Positions 35,186-44,543 of a stretch of DNA of 64,000 nt are shown piece after piece. The notes beneath the pieces are model-generated. The model had not been told where the DNA came from and did no database searches. It saw only the letters and a program-made list of their open reading frames with translations. Position numbers and translations under genes: made by a program. Numbering within the stretch: position 1 is the first letter of the stretch; each line of letters begins with the position of its first letter. Source of the DNA: Shewanella putrefaciens (GTDB lineage Bacteria > Pseudomonadota > Gammaproteobacteria > Enterobacterales > Shewanellaceae); the NCBI RefSeq assembly GCF_016406325.1, contig NZ_CP066370.1, positions 2,542,001 to 2,606,000 on the forward strand. Reading direction: 5' to 3'.

Positions 35186-35545
35186 ATGACAGAAATCAAT
35201 GCGGCTTTGGCTGGCTTTATCGAAAATGTAAAAGAACATCAGACGCTTTGGGGTCTAATGGATGAAACAGGTGAAGGTTGGGTTGTTTGCGACTCATCTG
35301 AATTTGAAGACACTGATGTGATGCCATTATGGTCAAGCGAAGCTGCCGCAAAATCCCATTGCAGTGACGAATGGCATGATTACCAAGCTGTCGCCATTTC
35401 CCTTGAAGAATTCCTTGAGTATTGGGTGTCAGATCTAAATGACGATGGCGTGTTGATCGGTGTTGATTGGCAAACAAATGAAGAATGTTTGGAACTCGAC
35501 CCTATTGTATTAGCAAAAGACTTAGTTGATGTTGAAGAGTGTTAA
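35186..35545 (+). CDS. DUF2750 domain protein
   Basis: A 119-residue acidic cytoplasmic protein with LWGLMDETGEGWVVCDSSEF and VMPLWSSEAAAKSHCSDEW, which fit DUF2750. Function unknown. It lies 51 nt before the next gene on the same strand and may form a two-gene unit. Confidence 0.8.
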   Translation: MTEINAALAGFIENVKEHQTLWGLMDETGEGWVVCDSSEFEDTDVMPLWSSEAAAKSHCSDEWHDYQAVAISLEEFLEYWVSDLNDDGVLIGVDWQTNEECLELDPIVLAKDLVDVEEC

Positions 35546-35596
35546 GCACGTCAATCATCTATTAACGACATCAAGGAATGAGGTAATCAAACCTTG

Positions 35597-36235
35597 ATGT
35601 CTGCTATCCCCATCATAGATATTCCCTTCGATAAACGTCATACCTGCTGGTTTTGTGGCGAACCTTGTAATCAACATTTTGAGTATCACAGCCAAACTCA
35701 TACCCCTCACCCATCATTGGCCGTTCCTGCCTGTAGTGAGTGTGCCAAGCTAGCTAAGCAACATCCGTTAACCTCGATTTGGGACTGCCGTATGGCAGTT
35801 AAAGATGCATTGATGCGAATTTATGCCAAGCATTTGGCGATCGGGATCAACTGGACGGAAGCTGAACTCGCCGAGTCGGAGTTTTCCTGCAACGTATTTG
35901 AAGGATTTAAGAAAAGTGCTTGGATGATGTACCAAATCGCTCGAGATAGGATCAATGCTCCAGGCTGGCCACTACGGCTCGAAGAAATAGAAATTGATGA
36001 TCAAGGTTATAGTGCGGGCTTTGAATTTGATGGTGTTACTTATACATCAGTGCATGCTGCTATCCACTATTACAGCACTCAATTTACTTTAGATCCGACC
36101 TTTTTTGCCGACCTCGTGCGTTTAGTCGGTCGAGCTCGCTTCAATTATGCCCTCAGGCTCGCACGTATTCACATTGCTTCCGCTAAGGAAATGAAACGTC
36201 AAGTGTTAACCGATCTTGAAGCCGAGTTGATATAA
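35597..36235 (+). CDS. Zinc-ribbon-like protein of unknown function
   Basis: A 212-residue protein. Near the N-terminus TCWFCGEPC and ACSEC could form a zinc ribbon. The rest is helical and basic at the end (RARFNYALRLARIHIASAKEMKRQ). The ATG at 35597 directly follows a TTG that extends the frame by one codon. No family is recognised. Nucleic-acid binding is a guess from the zinc motif. Confidence 0.7.
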   Translation: MSAIPIIDIPFDKRHTCWFCGEPCNQHFEYHSQTHTPHPSLAVPACSECAKLAKQHPLTSIWDCRMAVKDALMRIYAKHLAIGINWTEAELAESEFSCNVFEGFKKSAWMMYQIARDRINAPGWPLRLEEIEIDDQGYSAGFEFDGVTYTSVHAAIHYYSTQFTLDPTFFADLVRLVGRARFNYALRLARIHIASAKEMKRQVLTDLEAELI

Positions 36236-36329
36236 CGCGATGGTTCAAGGCGACAAGACCGGAGCACTCTCTTGCTAACTTAATGGTAAATTAATCCACT
36301 AAACAAACGTCAACAAAGGAACGAAACAT

Positions 36330-37274
36330 TTATTGCGCAATAATTTGTCTTAATCTTTCCTGAACCACTTCCACTAACAGATCGGGTTGGAATTTTGAAA
36401 TAAAACGATCGCATCCAACCTTTTCAACCATAGCATGGTTAAAACTACCACTAAGCGAAGTATTTAGCGTAATAAATAAATCCGCCATTGCTTTATCGCT
36501 GCGGATTTCATGGGTGAGTTTATAACCGTCCATTTCAGGCATTTCGGCATCGGTAATCATCATCAATAATTCTTTTGAGATCTGCTTCCCTTCATCACGC
36601 CATTTTTGCAATAACTGTAATGCTTGCAAACCATCGGAAGCCTCAATGATTTCAATACCGAGTTGACCTAACGTCTCGCGAACCTGGCGTCTTGCCGTTG
36701 AAGAATCATCTACAATCAAAATCTTACGCCCAGGCATTTCATGGACTAAGGTTTCGTCAAGTACACCCTCAGAAAGCCTAATATCGTAGTGAATGATCTC
36801 CGCCAGCACTTTCTCTACGTCAATAATCGACACTAATTGCGACTGGCCTTGGTGCTCAATGCGGGTAATTGCCGTCAGATAATTATTCCGTCCAGCCATT
36901 TTAGGCGGCGGCATAATGTCGCTCCATGTCATGTTGATGATATGTTCTACCTTGCCCACTAAGAAACCTTGAACACTGCGGTTATATTCAGTGATGATCA
37001 TATTAGCATCATCACCTGGAGCAACAGGCTTAAAACCAATAGCAGAACGTAAATCAATGACAGGAATGGATATACCGCGAATGTTTGCAACACCAAATAT
37101 ATGCGGATGGCTGCCTGGCATGGCATTAAGGGGCGGAAGTTTTACCACCTCTTTCACTTTGAACACATTAATGGCAAATAGCTGCGTGGAATTTATACGA
37201 AAAAGCAGTAATTCAAGCCGATTTTCACCAACGAGTTTGGTACGTTGATCTACGGTTGCCAATACGTTTGCCAT
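36330..37274 (-). CDS. cheV: Chemotaxis protein CheV
   Basis: A 314-residue adaptor coupling receptors to CheA. The N-terminal CheW domain (residues about 18-160) includes LFAINVFKVKEVVKLP and VANIRGISIPVIDL. The C-terminal receiver domain begins ILIVDDSSTARRQVRE, with the phosphorylated Asp in MMITDAEMPEMDGYKLT. Its length is standard. It is separate from any chemotaxis operon. Confidence 0.94.
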   Translation of the reverse strand: MANVLATVDQRTKLVGENRLELLLFRINSTQLFAINVFKVKEVVKLPPLNAMPGSHPHIFGVANIRGISIPVIDLRSAIGFKPVAPGDDANMIITEYNRSVQGFLVGKVEHIINMTWSDIMPPPKMAGRNNYLTAITRIEHQGQSQLVSIIDVEKVLAEIIHYDIRLSEGVLDETLVHEMPGRKILIVDDSSTARRQVRETLGQLGIEIIEASDGLQALQLLQKWRDEGKQISKELLMMITDAEMPEMDGYKLTHEIRSDKAMADLFITLNTSLSGSFNHAMVEKVGCDRFISKFQPDLLVEVVQERLRQIIAQ

Positions 37275-37537
37275 AATGCTGCTTCTCTAATGTGGAGGAA
37301 AATACTTTCATCGCATGCGACGAACTTGGCTAAATTATAGCGGCAAACTCACCGTGAGAACTATGCTAAAAGTCGATTTTATCTAAAAATTACAACCACT
37401 CTCGCAAAACGGCTCTCTAAACCTAGAGCGTCATTAGACGATCAGGGGCTGTAAAGTGTTATCCAGCGCCGCATTTTCAACAGCAAATCAATCTATACCC
37501 ATTAAAATAGTGGCAATACCAATACTCACCGCACCAT

Positions 37538-38155
37538 TTATCGCTGTGATATTTTTTGTGCTAACACCATTCCTGCAAGATTGAACATATTTCTATCGCA
37601 AACAAGGTGAAATCCTTCTTGGTGTAACACCGCTAAAAGTTCTCTGTGATCAAAGCGGTTCTGCTGTGGGTGTTCAAACAAGCGGCGACTAATTGGATTA
37701 CAAATTGCTGATCGGTATAAATCCTCAATCACAAAAAAACCACCGAGTTTGAGCACTCTTGCCACCTCTGCAATAGCCGTCTGCCAAGCCGGAATGTGAT
37801 GAAATACAGCAAAATTAAATACGATATCAAACCGATCCTCAGCAAAGGGAAGTTGCGTTGCATCCGCAACAGAAAAGTGCAAATTGTTTAGACCATGGGA
37901 AGAATCCTGCCAGCGTTTCTGAGCCGCTGCCACCATTTCGGGATCAATATCCACTGCGGTAACATGGCCAGCACCAAAGTGTTCGCGGATCAAATGAATA
38001 CCATTACCAAAGCCACAGCCTATTTCTAAAGCCTGCTCAAAACAAGCCAAAGGTTTTGGCATCATAGAGGTCAGTAAAGGAGCTTCCACTTGATTTTGCA
38101 GCCAAAAACGCAATGGATGCTGCACTAACCTTTTCTCAAATTGATTTAACTTCAT
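37538..38155 (-). CDS. SAM-dependent methyltransferase, class I
   Basis: A 205-residue enzyme with motif I LEIGCGFGNGIHL, an acidic SAM-ribose residue in VTAVDIDPEM, motif IV FNFAVFHHIPAW and VLKLGGFFVIED. The fold is clear; the substrate is not. TGAGGAT precedes the ATG. It is divergent from the Lon-substrate-domain gene, with the ECF-type promoter candidate between them. Confidence 0.85.
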   Translation of the reverse strand: MKLNQFEKRLVQHPLRFWLQNQVEAPLLTSMMPKPLACFEQALEIGCGFGNGIHLIREHFGAGHVTAVDIDPEMVAAAQKRWQDSSHGLNNLHFSVADATQLPFAEDRFDIVFNFAVFHHIPAWQTAIAEVARVLKLGGFFVIEDLYRSAICNPISRRLFEHPQQNRFDHRELLAVLHQEGFHLVCDRNMFNLAGMVLAQKISQR

Positions 38156-38193
38156 ATCATCCTCAACATTAAGTGATCTATTATTTGATTAAC

Positions 38194-38219
38194 TGATCAA
38201 ACTCTCGCTATGGTACGTA
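38194..38219 (+). promoter_or_regulatory. Candidate ECF11 (RpoE/ChrR) promoter
   Basis: TGATCA (38194-38199) and CGTA (38216-38219) are separated by 16 nt, 32 bp before the Lon-domain gene. The same pair recurs before the sigma factor gene. TGATCC and CGTA are, as recalled, the motifs of ECF11 sigma factors. Confidence 0.5.
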
Positions 38220-38251
38220 ATAAAAGAGACTTAAGTTCATCTGAGGCCACT

Positions 38252-38803
38252 ATGAAATTACCTCTTTTCCCATTACCTATCTGCCTATTACCTGAGGGAT
38301 ACACTCAGCTACGGATATTTGAACCTCGATATAAACGCTTAGTTGCCGAATCTCTTAAATCCGCGCAAGGTTTTGGCCTATGCATGATAGAAGAAGACAA
38401 TAAAACCATTCAATCAATTGGCACTTTAGCTCATATCATTGACTTTGAAACATTAGCCGATGGAATGTTAGGTATTAGTATTCAGGGAATACAACGCTTT
38501 AAACTGACGAGCTTCGAAATTGAAAATGATGGGTTAAAACGGGGTGAAGTTAGTCTACTCGATAACTGGCCCACGGCCGCCATCGCGACAGATGAACGCT
38601 ACCTTAGTCAAATGTTGAAAAACATCCTCAAGGAATATCCTCAACATTTACAACACTATCACCCTAAACAATTCGATGATATTGCCTGGGTTTGCCAACG
38701 CTGGCTGGAGATCCTTCCTGTTCCAGCCTCAGAAAAATATTCCTGTATAAACGCGCTAGACCACACTACGGCAAGGGATTTATTGCGGGCTGTTATAAAA
38801 TAA
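38252..38803 (+). CDS. LON peptidase substrate-binding domain protein
   Basis: A 183-residue protein made only of the Lon N-terminal domain: LPLFPLPICLLPEGYTQLRIFEPRY matches the family start, with no ATPase or protease part. Function unknown. ATG 38252 has GAGG 5 nt upstream. The promoter candidate before it resembles the one before the sigma factor, so it may belong to the ECF/ChrR stress regulon. Confidence 0.85.
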   Translation: MKLPLFPLPICLLPEGYTQLRIFEPRYKRLVAESLKSAQGFGLCMIEEDNKTIQSIGTLAHIIDFETLADGMLGISIQGIQRFKLTSFEIENDGLKRGEVSLLDNWPTAAIATDERYLSQMLKNILKEYPQHLQHYHPKQFDDIAWVCQRWLEILPVPASEKYSCINALDHTTARDLLRAVIK

Positions 38804-38811
38804 TTTTTCAG

Positions 38812-38836
38812 TGATCTTTTTTTTGCCCATACCGTA
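38812..38836 (+). promoter_or_regulatory. Candidate ECF11 autoregulatory promoter
   Basis: TGATCT (38812-38817) and CGTA (38833-38836), 15 nt apart, lie about 100 bp upstream of the sigma factor start. Autoregulation is usual for this sigma group. Confidence 0.5.
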
Positions 38837-38937
38837 TTGACTTAGCAAGCAAACGAATTCAATGCGCTTTATTGGCGGAGAATCACGCTCATAGTGTTCT
38901 AAACACAGGATTTAATGATTAAGTTAAGAGCAAAATA

Positions 38938-39600
38938 ATGGAAAATATTCAATCACAAAGCCGCCAAAATCGGTATCATAAGCATATATCGTCCTTCACT
39001 GAATCGGCTATGGATATCGACACTAAAGCTCCCTGCGCAAGTGAACCACAAATAGAATTGTTGTCCACATTAATGCTCAAAGTGGCAAATCATAGAGATA
39101 GAGCCGCTTTTGGATATTTATTTACTTATTTTATGCCCAAAATCCGAGCGTTCGGTCTACAAAGACTCAATCAACAAGGACTTGCCATGGATCTGGTTCA
39201 AGAAACCATGACGAGTGTCTGGACCAAAGCTCATCTCTATAATGCTGACAAAGGTTCAGTTGCCACTTGGGTATTTACCATCATGCGTAATCAGTGCTTC
39301 GATATGTTAAGACGAGTCCAACATAATAAGGAAGATGCCTACGGTGATGATATTTGGCCTTTATGCGATACAGCCACGAGTCAAGAAACTCAAATTGATC
39401 ATAAATTAACAGCCAACCTACTCAAACATTTAGATAATCTTCCCCTTGCACAACGTCAGGTTGTACAAGGTATTTATATGCAGGAACTCACTCAGCAAGA
39501 ATTGGCTGACGCCCTAGAAGTCCCGATAGGAACAATAAAATCTCGCCTAAGATTGGGGCTAGAAAAGCTGAAAAGCTTTTTGGAGACACCAAATGATTAA
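38938..39600 (+). CDS. ECF sigma factor, ChrR-paired (ECF11/RpoE type)
   Basis: A 220-residue sigma factor. Region 2 (residues about 45-110) contains DRAAFGYLFTYFMPKIRAFGLQ and DLVQETMTSVWTKAHLYN, and region 4 (about 155-215) LPLAQRQVVQGIYMQELTQQELADALEVPIGTIKSR. It overlaps its cupin anti-sigma by 8 nt. In Rhodobacter the pair responds to singlet oxygen. The first 24 residues before MDIDTKAP are unusual and the start could be ATG 39010. Confidence 0.92.
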   Translation: MENIQSQSRQNRYHKHISSFTESAMDIDTKAPCASEPQIELLSTLMLKVANHRDRAAFGYLFTYFMPKIRAFGLQRLNQQGLAMDLVQETMTSVWTKAHLYNADKGSVATWVFTIMRNQCFDMLRRVQHNKEDAYGDDIWPLCDTATSQETQIDHKLTANLLKHLDNLPLAQRQVVQGIYMQELTQQELADALEVPIGTIKSRLRLGLEKLKSFLETPND

Positions 39601-40300
39601 GCATCACCCAAATCAACAACTATTGCTTGCCCATGCAAAGGGCGAGTTATCTTTATCAATGGCTATTGCCGTTTCAGCCCATTGTGCGCTGTGTGATACC
39701 TGTAAAACAGCCGTTGCTCAATACACAAAAGAGGCAGCGTCCCTCGCCTTCAATCAAGAGGAGATAGCCGATACAACAGCAGATAAAGCCGACATCAGTG
39801 CTCACAGTATTGCATTCATGGAATACGATGTTCCTGAAGAGTTGCAAACCATGTTAACGCAAATACTTTGTCAACCAGAGTCAACGACGACTCCAAGTTA
39901 TGAACCTCTTTTCGTCTCGGTAAAAAATCAGCAATACCCCGTTCCATCAGTATTTCGCCAACATCTTGATCATCCTTGGCAACAGTTAGGCAAAGTTAGC
40001 CGCATGCGTTTCGATTTAGATGAGATGAATAGACGCGCAAGCCTATTACATATTGATGCATTAGGGGAAATTCCACAGCATACACACAAAGGCTATGAAC
40101 TCACCCTCCTACTTGCCGGAGAATTTAGTGATATTAATGGCCACTATGTTCCTGGTGACTTTATTATGCTGGACCAGCATACTAAACATGCACCTAAAAC
40201 ACTCGAGGGGTGCTTATGTTACACAGTGCTAGATGCGCCTCTGCACTTCACTAAAGGATTGAGCAAGTTATTAAACCCCATTGGCGAACTCATTTATTGA
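39593..40300 (+). CDS. ChrR-type zinc anti-sigma factor with cupin domain
   Basis: A 235-residue protein that holds the sigma factor inactive. The N-terminal anti-sigma domain shows LLLAHAKGELSLSMAIAVSAHCALCDTC, where the HxxxCxxC zinc site is typical of ChrR, and the C-terminal cupin (residues about 110-220) has a metal site around GEIPQHTHKGYELTLLLAGEF. GGAGAC precedes the ATG, which lies inside the sigma gene. Confidence 0.92.
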   Translation: MIKHHPNQQLLLAHAKGELSLSMAIAVSAHCALCDTCKTAVAQYTKEAASLAFNQEEIADTTADKADISAHSIAFMEYDVPEELQTMLTQILCQPESTTTPSYEPLFVSVKNQQYPVPSVFRQHLDHPWQQLGKVSRMRFDLDEMNRRASLLHIDALGEIPQHTHKGYELTLLLAGEFSDINGHYVPGDFIMLDQHTKHAPKTLEGCLCYTVLDAPLHFTKGLSKLLNPIGELIY

Positions 40301-40363
40301 ATCATATCAAAAATTCAAGCGTCAACTTAACCACAACATATAACGCTTAAGTTAAGTTAGTGA

Positions 40364-40398
40364 AACCTCCATTAAAATGCTCTATTTTGATGGAGGTT
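40364..40398 (+). terminator. Hairpin after the sigma/anti-sigma operon
   Basis: AACCTCCAT/ATGGAGGTT with an inner AAAAT/ATTTT forms a long stem 64 nt after chrR, with no clear T run. The interval up to 40923 has no other supported feature; a 75-codon minus frame at 40397-40624 lacks a ribosome site and was not accepted. Confidence 0.5.
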
Positions 40399-40923
40399 AT
40401 CGTAAAACAGTTGCAAATAATGGGCGCAACAACCACACCAAAAAGCAACGTAAATTCAACAAAAAAGCAAGGGTATTAAAATTAAATGATAAATAACTTG
40501 CGTAAGTCGTTTTTCCTGATACACTTCGCCTCGTTTTGAGATTCACCTTGTTGTTCTTTTTAATCCAGTTTGATAAATATTTAATCAAATCTTGATCCTC
40601 ACAAAGAAAGCCTACTACAAGCAAAACCCCATAAACTTAATTAATTGATAGTTACATATACATGATTAGGTGTATTGAACTTATTAAACCTTATGCTGTC
40701 ATAGTCTTGTCATCAAGCTATGTTTAACTGGTTTAATTGAGTTAATCCATTGACATAATCGATGACGTGTATTAATTATCGATAAAACATCTCTTGATTA
40801 ATGAATCAGAGATGGGGTAACCTCGATACTCACTAGAACCATCTTTTGCACTTAATGCTAAGGATATTTTATTGTTAAAACTCTCTCACCCAAGGGTGAA
40901 TTAAAACAGAAGGAGTGTGGCAT

Positions 40924-41097
40924 ATGTCATACAAAATTAATGGACATGAAATTACAGTGAACTTCCCTGTAGATTCAATCTCAGTAAATAAAACCTCAAT
41001 TGCTTTTACTGATCGTCAAGGTAAAAACAGACAGACTTTTTCTAAACGCACAGAAGCCATCAGCTTTATGAAATGGTTATTGTCCGCGAATAAATAA
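40924..41097 (+). CDS. 57-residue protein of unknown function
   Basis: A short gene with AAGGAG 8 nt before ATG 40924, a strong ribosome site that decides the start over an ATG-containing extension at 40915. The peptide (MSYKINGHEITVNFPVDSIS, ending EAISFMKWLLSANK) alternates beta-like and helical parts and is cytoplasmic. No family recognised. It stands alone downstream of a long AT-rich region. Confidence 0.65.
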   Translation: MSYKINGHEITVNFPVDSISVNKTSIAFTDRQGKNRQTFSKRTEAISFMKWLLSANK

Positions 41098-41397
41098 GTC
41101 AAAAGTCAGTAAAACTGATAAGTTAAAAATTAATACCGCAGTACCCGTTTACTCAAGTGTATTTAATCGGTTTCCATTATCTTCGCAGTACCGAGCACTT
41201 TAAGTAAACTGATAGCCGAATGTCACGAACACGCTATCCTTTTTACGTCATTATGACGAACGCATTTGGTTCAGGCTGTATCTCTCTCACACAGATACCT
41301 GCCGAACCAAATGAGTCAAATCCAGCGTTAGATCACCTCTTTCCATTGCAGCATCCGCTAATATTCATACACATGAATACTGTTCAGCACATCATCT

Positions 41398-41658
41398 ATG
41401 CCAAAACCCAATACTCAAATTGCCATGCAAACCTTGATAAACCAGATCAAAGAGACTATCCCACTCAATTTAGAAGAAGCACAACTGTGCCAGGGACAAT
41501 GTTTAGGTTGTTCGAAGAAAATGCTGGAAATGTTGGATGCCGAAATCAGTTATTGGCAATTTAGTGAGGTGACGCCTAGCCTAAAAGATTTAAAAAACCT
41601 CGAAAACATTGGCCGTCGTACCTATAAAATTCTTAAACGAAACCAGTTGCTGTCTTAA
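41398..41658 (+). CDS. Small Cys-containing protein of unknown function
   Basis: An 86-residue protein with a CQGQCLGC cluster near residue 32 that could bind a metal, followed by a helical part ending KNLENIGRRTYKILKRNQLL. The ATG has no good ribosome site, and MQTLINQ at 41425 is an alternative. No family recognised. A longer overlapping frame (41220-41564) looks random. Confidence 0.55.
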   Translation: MPKPNTQIAMQTLINQIKETIPLNLEEAQLCQGQCLGCSKKMLEMLDAEISYWQFSEVTPSLKDLKNLENIGRRTYKILKRNQLLS

Positions 41659-41815
41659 TCACTTCTATTTGCATTTTACTATTAATGGGGAGTTTTACTT
41701 ACACGACTTAAAATAAATGTAAAACTTAACTGACAATATGACCCTAATAGAAATCACATTGCCAGTTTTATCTTCGCTATTGTCGATAGCCGTTAAAAAT
41801 CAAAAATCGATAGGC

Positions 41816-43288
41816 TCAACTTCTAGACTCTGCCAACCTTGCGCGAATATCTGCCAAAGAATATTCCGTTAATAGTTCACCATCGGCAAATACAGGAACA
41901 AACTCGCAATTGTTAACATCTTGCCAGCTGGCTTGATCTTTAAGATAAAATTGACCCTGCTCATCTTTAAATACCGCCACTAAACCCTTAGCGGATTTTT
42001 TAGTGCCATCATCGGTTTTAGGATCTTTAAATATTTCTCTGTCTTTGCCATCCACTTTCGCAAAGGTTGCTTTCACCGCGTAACCGTCAGTATCTCGGGT
42101 CACGTGTTGATAGGTAAAACTGCCAATTCCAAACACAATATTGGTTGATGCAAAACCTTTGGCCTTCAAACCGGCACAAATGGCTTCAGCACGTTCAATC
42201 GTAATTGAATCGCCATAAATCAGTCCTACATGGCTATCGAGTAATTTGTAACCTTTGGCAGTTGTGCTGCCCCCAAAGACATCCCACAAACACTCGATAG
42301 CGCCTTTATACTCAGGGCTTCCCACTGGTGCTTGTGGATCGCCACAAATGATCTTCACAGGACAACCGGTATCAGGCCTAAACACCACTTTGCCATCGCG
42401 GGCAAGAATGCGGTCTTTTAACGCTAAGGTGAACTCTGTCATCACCTGCCAAAAATCCCAAGAATCAGAAACGATACTGACAATGCCGCTAGGATAAATA
42501 TCTTCGATCAAGCGGCGGAACGTCTCTAATTCATTCTCCATACCACCCGCACACATCACACTGTGCTCCGTTGCGGCCACACTGCCACCAACGAGTTCCT
42601 TATCACTGTCTGCAAGATAATATTGTTCAAGAAAATCAATCGCAGGAATGGTATCTGTGCCTGTAAAACTGAGTAAATGGGCGGCGCCGCTCATAACAGC
42701 AGCCTCTGCACCATACATGCCACGGAAACTAAAATCGTGACCCTGCCAATCAACAAAAGCGATGTCACCATCGGTTTCTAACGCATAAGTCTCAAATATT
42801 TTGCGGTATTGCAGCGCGGTAGTGGCGCTGGTACACATACCCCACACATTAGCGGAAAGGATGGTTTCGAGATAATTAGTCAACCAAAAGAACCGCTCAT
42901 CGGTATTGTACAAAATCAAGCAAGGCACTTTTAATGGATACACTGAGCCTTCAGGTAATGCCATGATTTTAATTGGTAAATAGCCTAAATCATGCAACTC
43001 CTCAATATGCTGAGTGCCGACATTATTCGGCCCGAGATAGTTATTGATACGGCGGGAGAATTGGCGAATGACCTGCTCTTTAGGTTGTTGAAAGAAATCA
43101 CGGTTCCAACTGTCGATCAAGAAATGCTTGATAAAATATTGCAAGCCAAAAAACACCATTTGGTCAGTATAACCACGACGGGATTTACGGGCGGTTAAGT
43201 TACTAAAAATCACTTGAGTATTATCGGGATATTGACGACGGTGGTCGACTTTATAGCCATCAATGACGGTAACGGGATTCAAGTACAT
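41816..43288 (-). CDS. nadV: Nicotinamide phosphoribosyltransferase
   Basis: Converts nicotinamide and PRPP to NMN, the salvage route to NAD. The 490-residue protein begins NPVTVIDGYKVDHRRQYPD, contains GGSVAATEHSVMCAGG and SDSWDFWQVM, and has the phosphate-binding GLIYGDSITIERA and VFGIGSFTYQHVTRDT. The NAMPT (nicotinamide) rather than nicotinate type is indicated by these motifs and the neighbouring NrtR. It starts 10 nt after the prs-like gene with AAGGAAAATATT upstream, so the two form an operon. Confidence 0.92.
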   Translation of the reverse strand: MYLNPVTVIDGYKVDHRRQYPDNTQVIFSNLTARKSRRGYTDQMVFFGLQYFIKHFLIDSWNRDFFQQPKEQVIRQFSRRINNYLGPNNVGTQHIEELHDLGYLPIKIMALPEGSVYPLKVPCLILYNTDERFFWLTNYLETILSANVWGMCTSATTALQYRKIFETYALETDGDIAFVDWQGHDFSFRGMYGAEAAVMSGAAHLLSFTGTDTIPAIDFLEQYYLADSDKELVGGSVAATEHSVMCAGGMENELETFRRLIEDIYPSGIVSIVSDSWDFWQVMTEFTLALKDRILARDGKVVFRPDTGCPVKIICGDPQAPVGSPEYKGAIECLWDVFGGSTTAKGYKLLDSHVGLIYGDSITIERAEAICAGLKAKGFASTNIVFGIGSFTYQHVTRDTDGYAVKATFAKVDGKDREIFKDPKTDDGTKKSAKGLVAVFKDEQGQFYLKDQASWQDVNNCEFVPVFADGELLTEYSLADIRARLAESRS

Positions 43289-43298
43289 AATATTTTCC

Positions 43299-44186
43299 TT
43301 AATGATTCATATAACTCAAAACAGCATGGCAATGGCAGAACTTGCTCGAAATATGTGCAGGGACACCTAAACTATCGGTACAAAATAATCTGTCTATGCC
43401 CGCCTCGCGCAGTGCCAACTCGCTGGCCTTATCTTCATAATGTGACACGATCAAAATGACGCTTTGGGCCCCCTTTTGCTTTAACTTGATGGCAAGTTCG
43501 ATAAAGGTTCTGCCCCCAGCACAAATGTCATCGACGATTAAGCAGGTTTTACCCGACAAGTCATCACAGAACACTTCGGTAGCGATAATATGGCCATTGA
43601 CCACATCACGATGTTTATCGGCCCTGATCACAGGCATTCCCTGTAACGCTTTAGCTAAGCCGAATACTTTTTTATTCGCCCCTGCATCGGGCGAGACTAA
43701 CACTAGCTCACCCGATAATTGGGCTGCAATCGCGGCGACAAAACTGTGGTTATCTATTACCTGCACTCGGTCTAACAATGCGGCGGTGACATCGCTGTGA
43801 GGGTCAAAAACGCTGACAGAAGCATATTGCTGCTGATTAATCAGGCTAGCATAGACTTTTACCGACAAGGCCTCACCGGCATTACACACCCTATCTTGGC
43901 GAGCGCCAGGCATATAAGGCAGTAACAGATCGATTTGCTCTGCACCGCTGCGACGCAGTGCATCAGTTAACAACAAGAGCTGCATGATGGAATGATCGCC
44001 CCGATAACTGAAAAAGATCGTTACTCGTTTAGCAGGAGGAACAAGTATTTGAACATGGTTTTCCCCCGCACCAAATTGAAATAAACGGTAGTGAGCCTCA
44101 TCGCTAGCTGCGGGTAACCGATAAAAATCGGCTTGCGAACGTTGAGCGTGAGAAGCATCTTGAGACGTTTGAATACGTTGAGACAT
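43299..44186 (-). CDS. Ribose-phosphate pyrophosphokinase-like protein
   Basis: A 295-residue PRPP synthetase homologue, probably supplying PRPP for the NadV reaction. LLLPYMPGARQDRVCNAGEALSVK and the PRPP loop LIVDDICAGGRTFIEL are visible, with PDAGANKK in the ribose-phosphate region. ATG 44186 follows an AGGAGG site; the frame is open 27 codons further upstream. Two NrtR palindromes lie upstream. Confidence 0.9.
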   Translation of the reverse strand: MSQRIQTSQDASHAQRSQADFYRLPAASDEAHYRLFQFGAGENHVQILVPPAKRVTIFFSYRGDHSIMQLLLLTDALRRSGAEQIDLLLPYMPGARQDRVCNAGEALSVKVYASLINQQQYASVSVFDPHSDVTAALLDRVQVIDNHSFVAAIAAQLSGELVLVSPDAGANKKVFGLAKALQGMPVIRADKHRDVVNGHIIATEVFCDDLSGKTCLIVDDICAGGRTFIELAIKLKQKGAQSVILIVSHYEDKASELALREAGIDRLFCTDSLGVPAHISSKFCHCHAVLSYMNH

Positions 44187-44248
44187 AGTAACCTCCTGTC
44201 TGTGGCAAGATTGCCGAAATTGACGGCGCCCTTGTTGTCTACATGAAT

Positions 44249-44271
44249 AATAGTGTCTTAAAGACATTATT
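44249..44271. promoter_or_regulatory. NrtR-type operator 1
   Basis: A 23-bp palindrome centred at 44260, with TGTCTT-A-AAGACA at its core and one mismatched pair outside. It lies 63 bp upstream of the prs-nadV start. Confidence 0.75.
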
Positions 44272-44335
44272 GTGTAAAGTTGATTTTTAGACTATTTCAG
44301 ACGGAGCAACCTGAAATGTTATGCTTAAATGGCAT

Positions 44336-44356
44336 ATAGTGTCCTTTAGACACTAT
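44336..44356. promoter_or_regulatory. NrtR-type operator 2
   Basis: A second palindrome, AGTGTC-N5-GACACT extended by two A/T pairs, centred at 44346. It is 86 bp from the first, about eight helical turns, which would suit cooperative binding or looping. Confidence 0.7.
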
Positions 44357-44543
44357 TGGTGGGCGCGATAACTAAGAAGCTACAATATGGGTATCGAGTA
44401 ATACAAGAACCGGAGACATTAAGGCAAAATCAGTAATTAAACAGCCTTTACTGATTCAAAGTCACCATGAATAAGGCATAAGCAATCGCTGTTACTCATA
44501 TTGAGCAAGGCGAATATCTGGCTTAAATCCACATTCACTGTGA

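Noticed and set aside
40397..40624. A 75-codon minus-strand frame.
   Set aside because: No ribosome site, AT-rich random-looking composition and overlap with a hairpin.
41220..41564. A 114-codon plus frame.
   Set aside because: It overlaps the better Cys-containing frame at 41398-41658, lacks a ribosome site and looks random.
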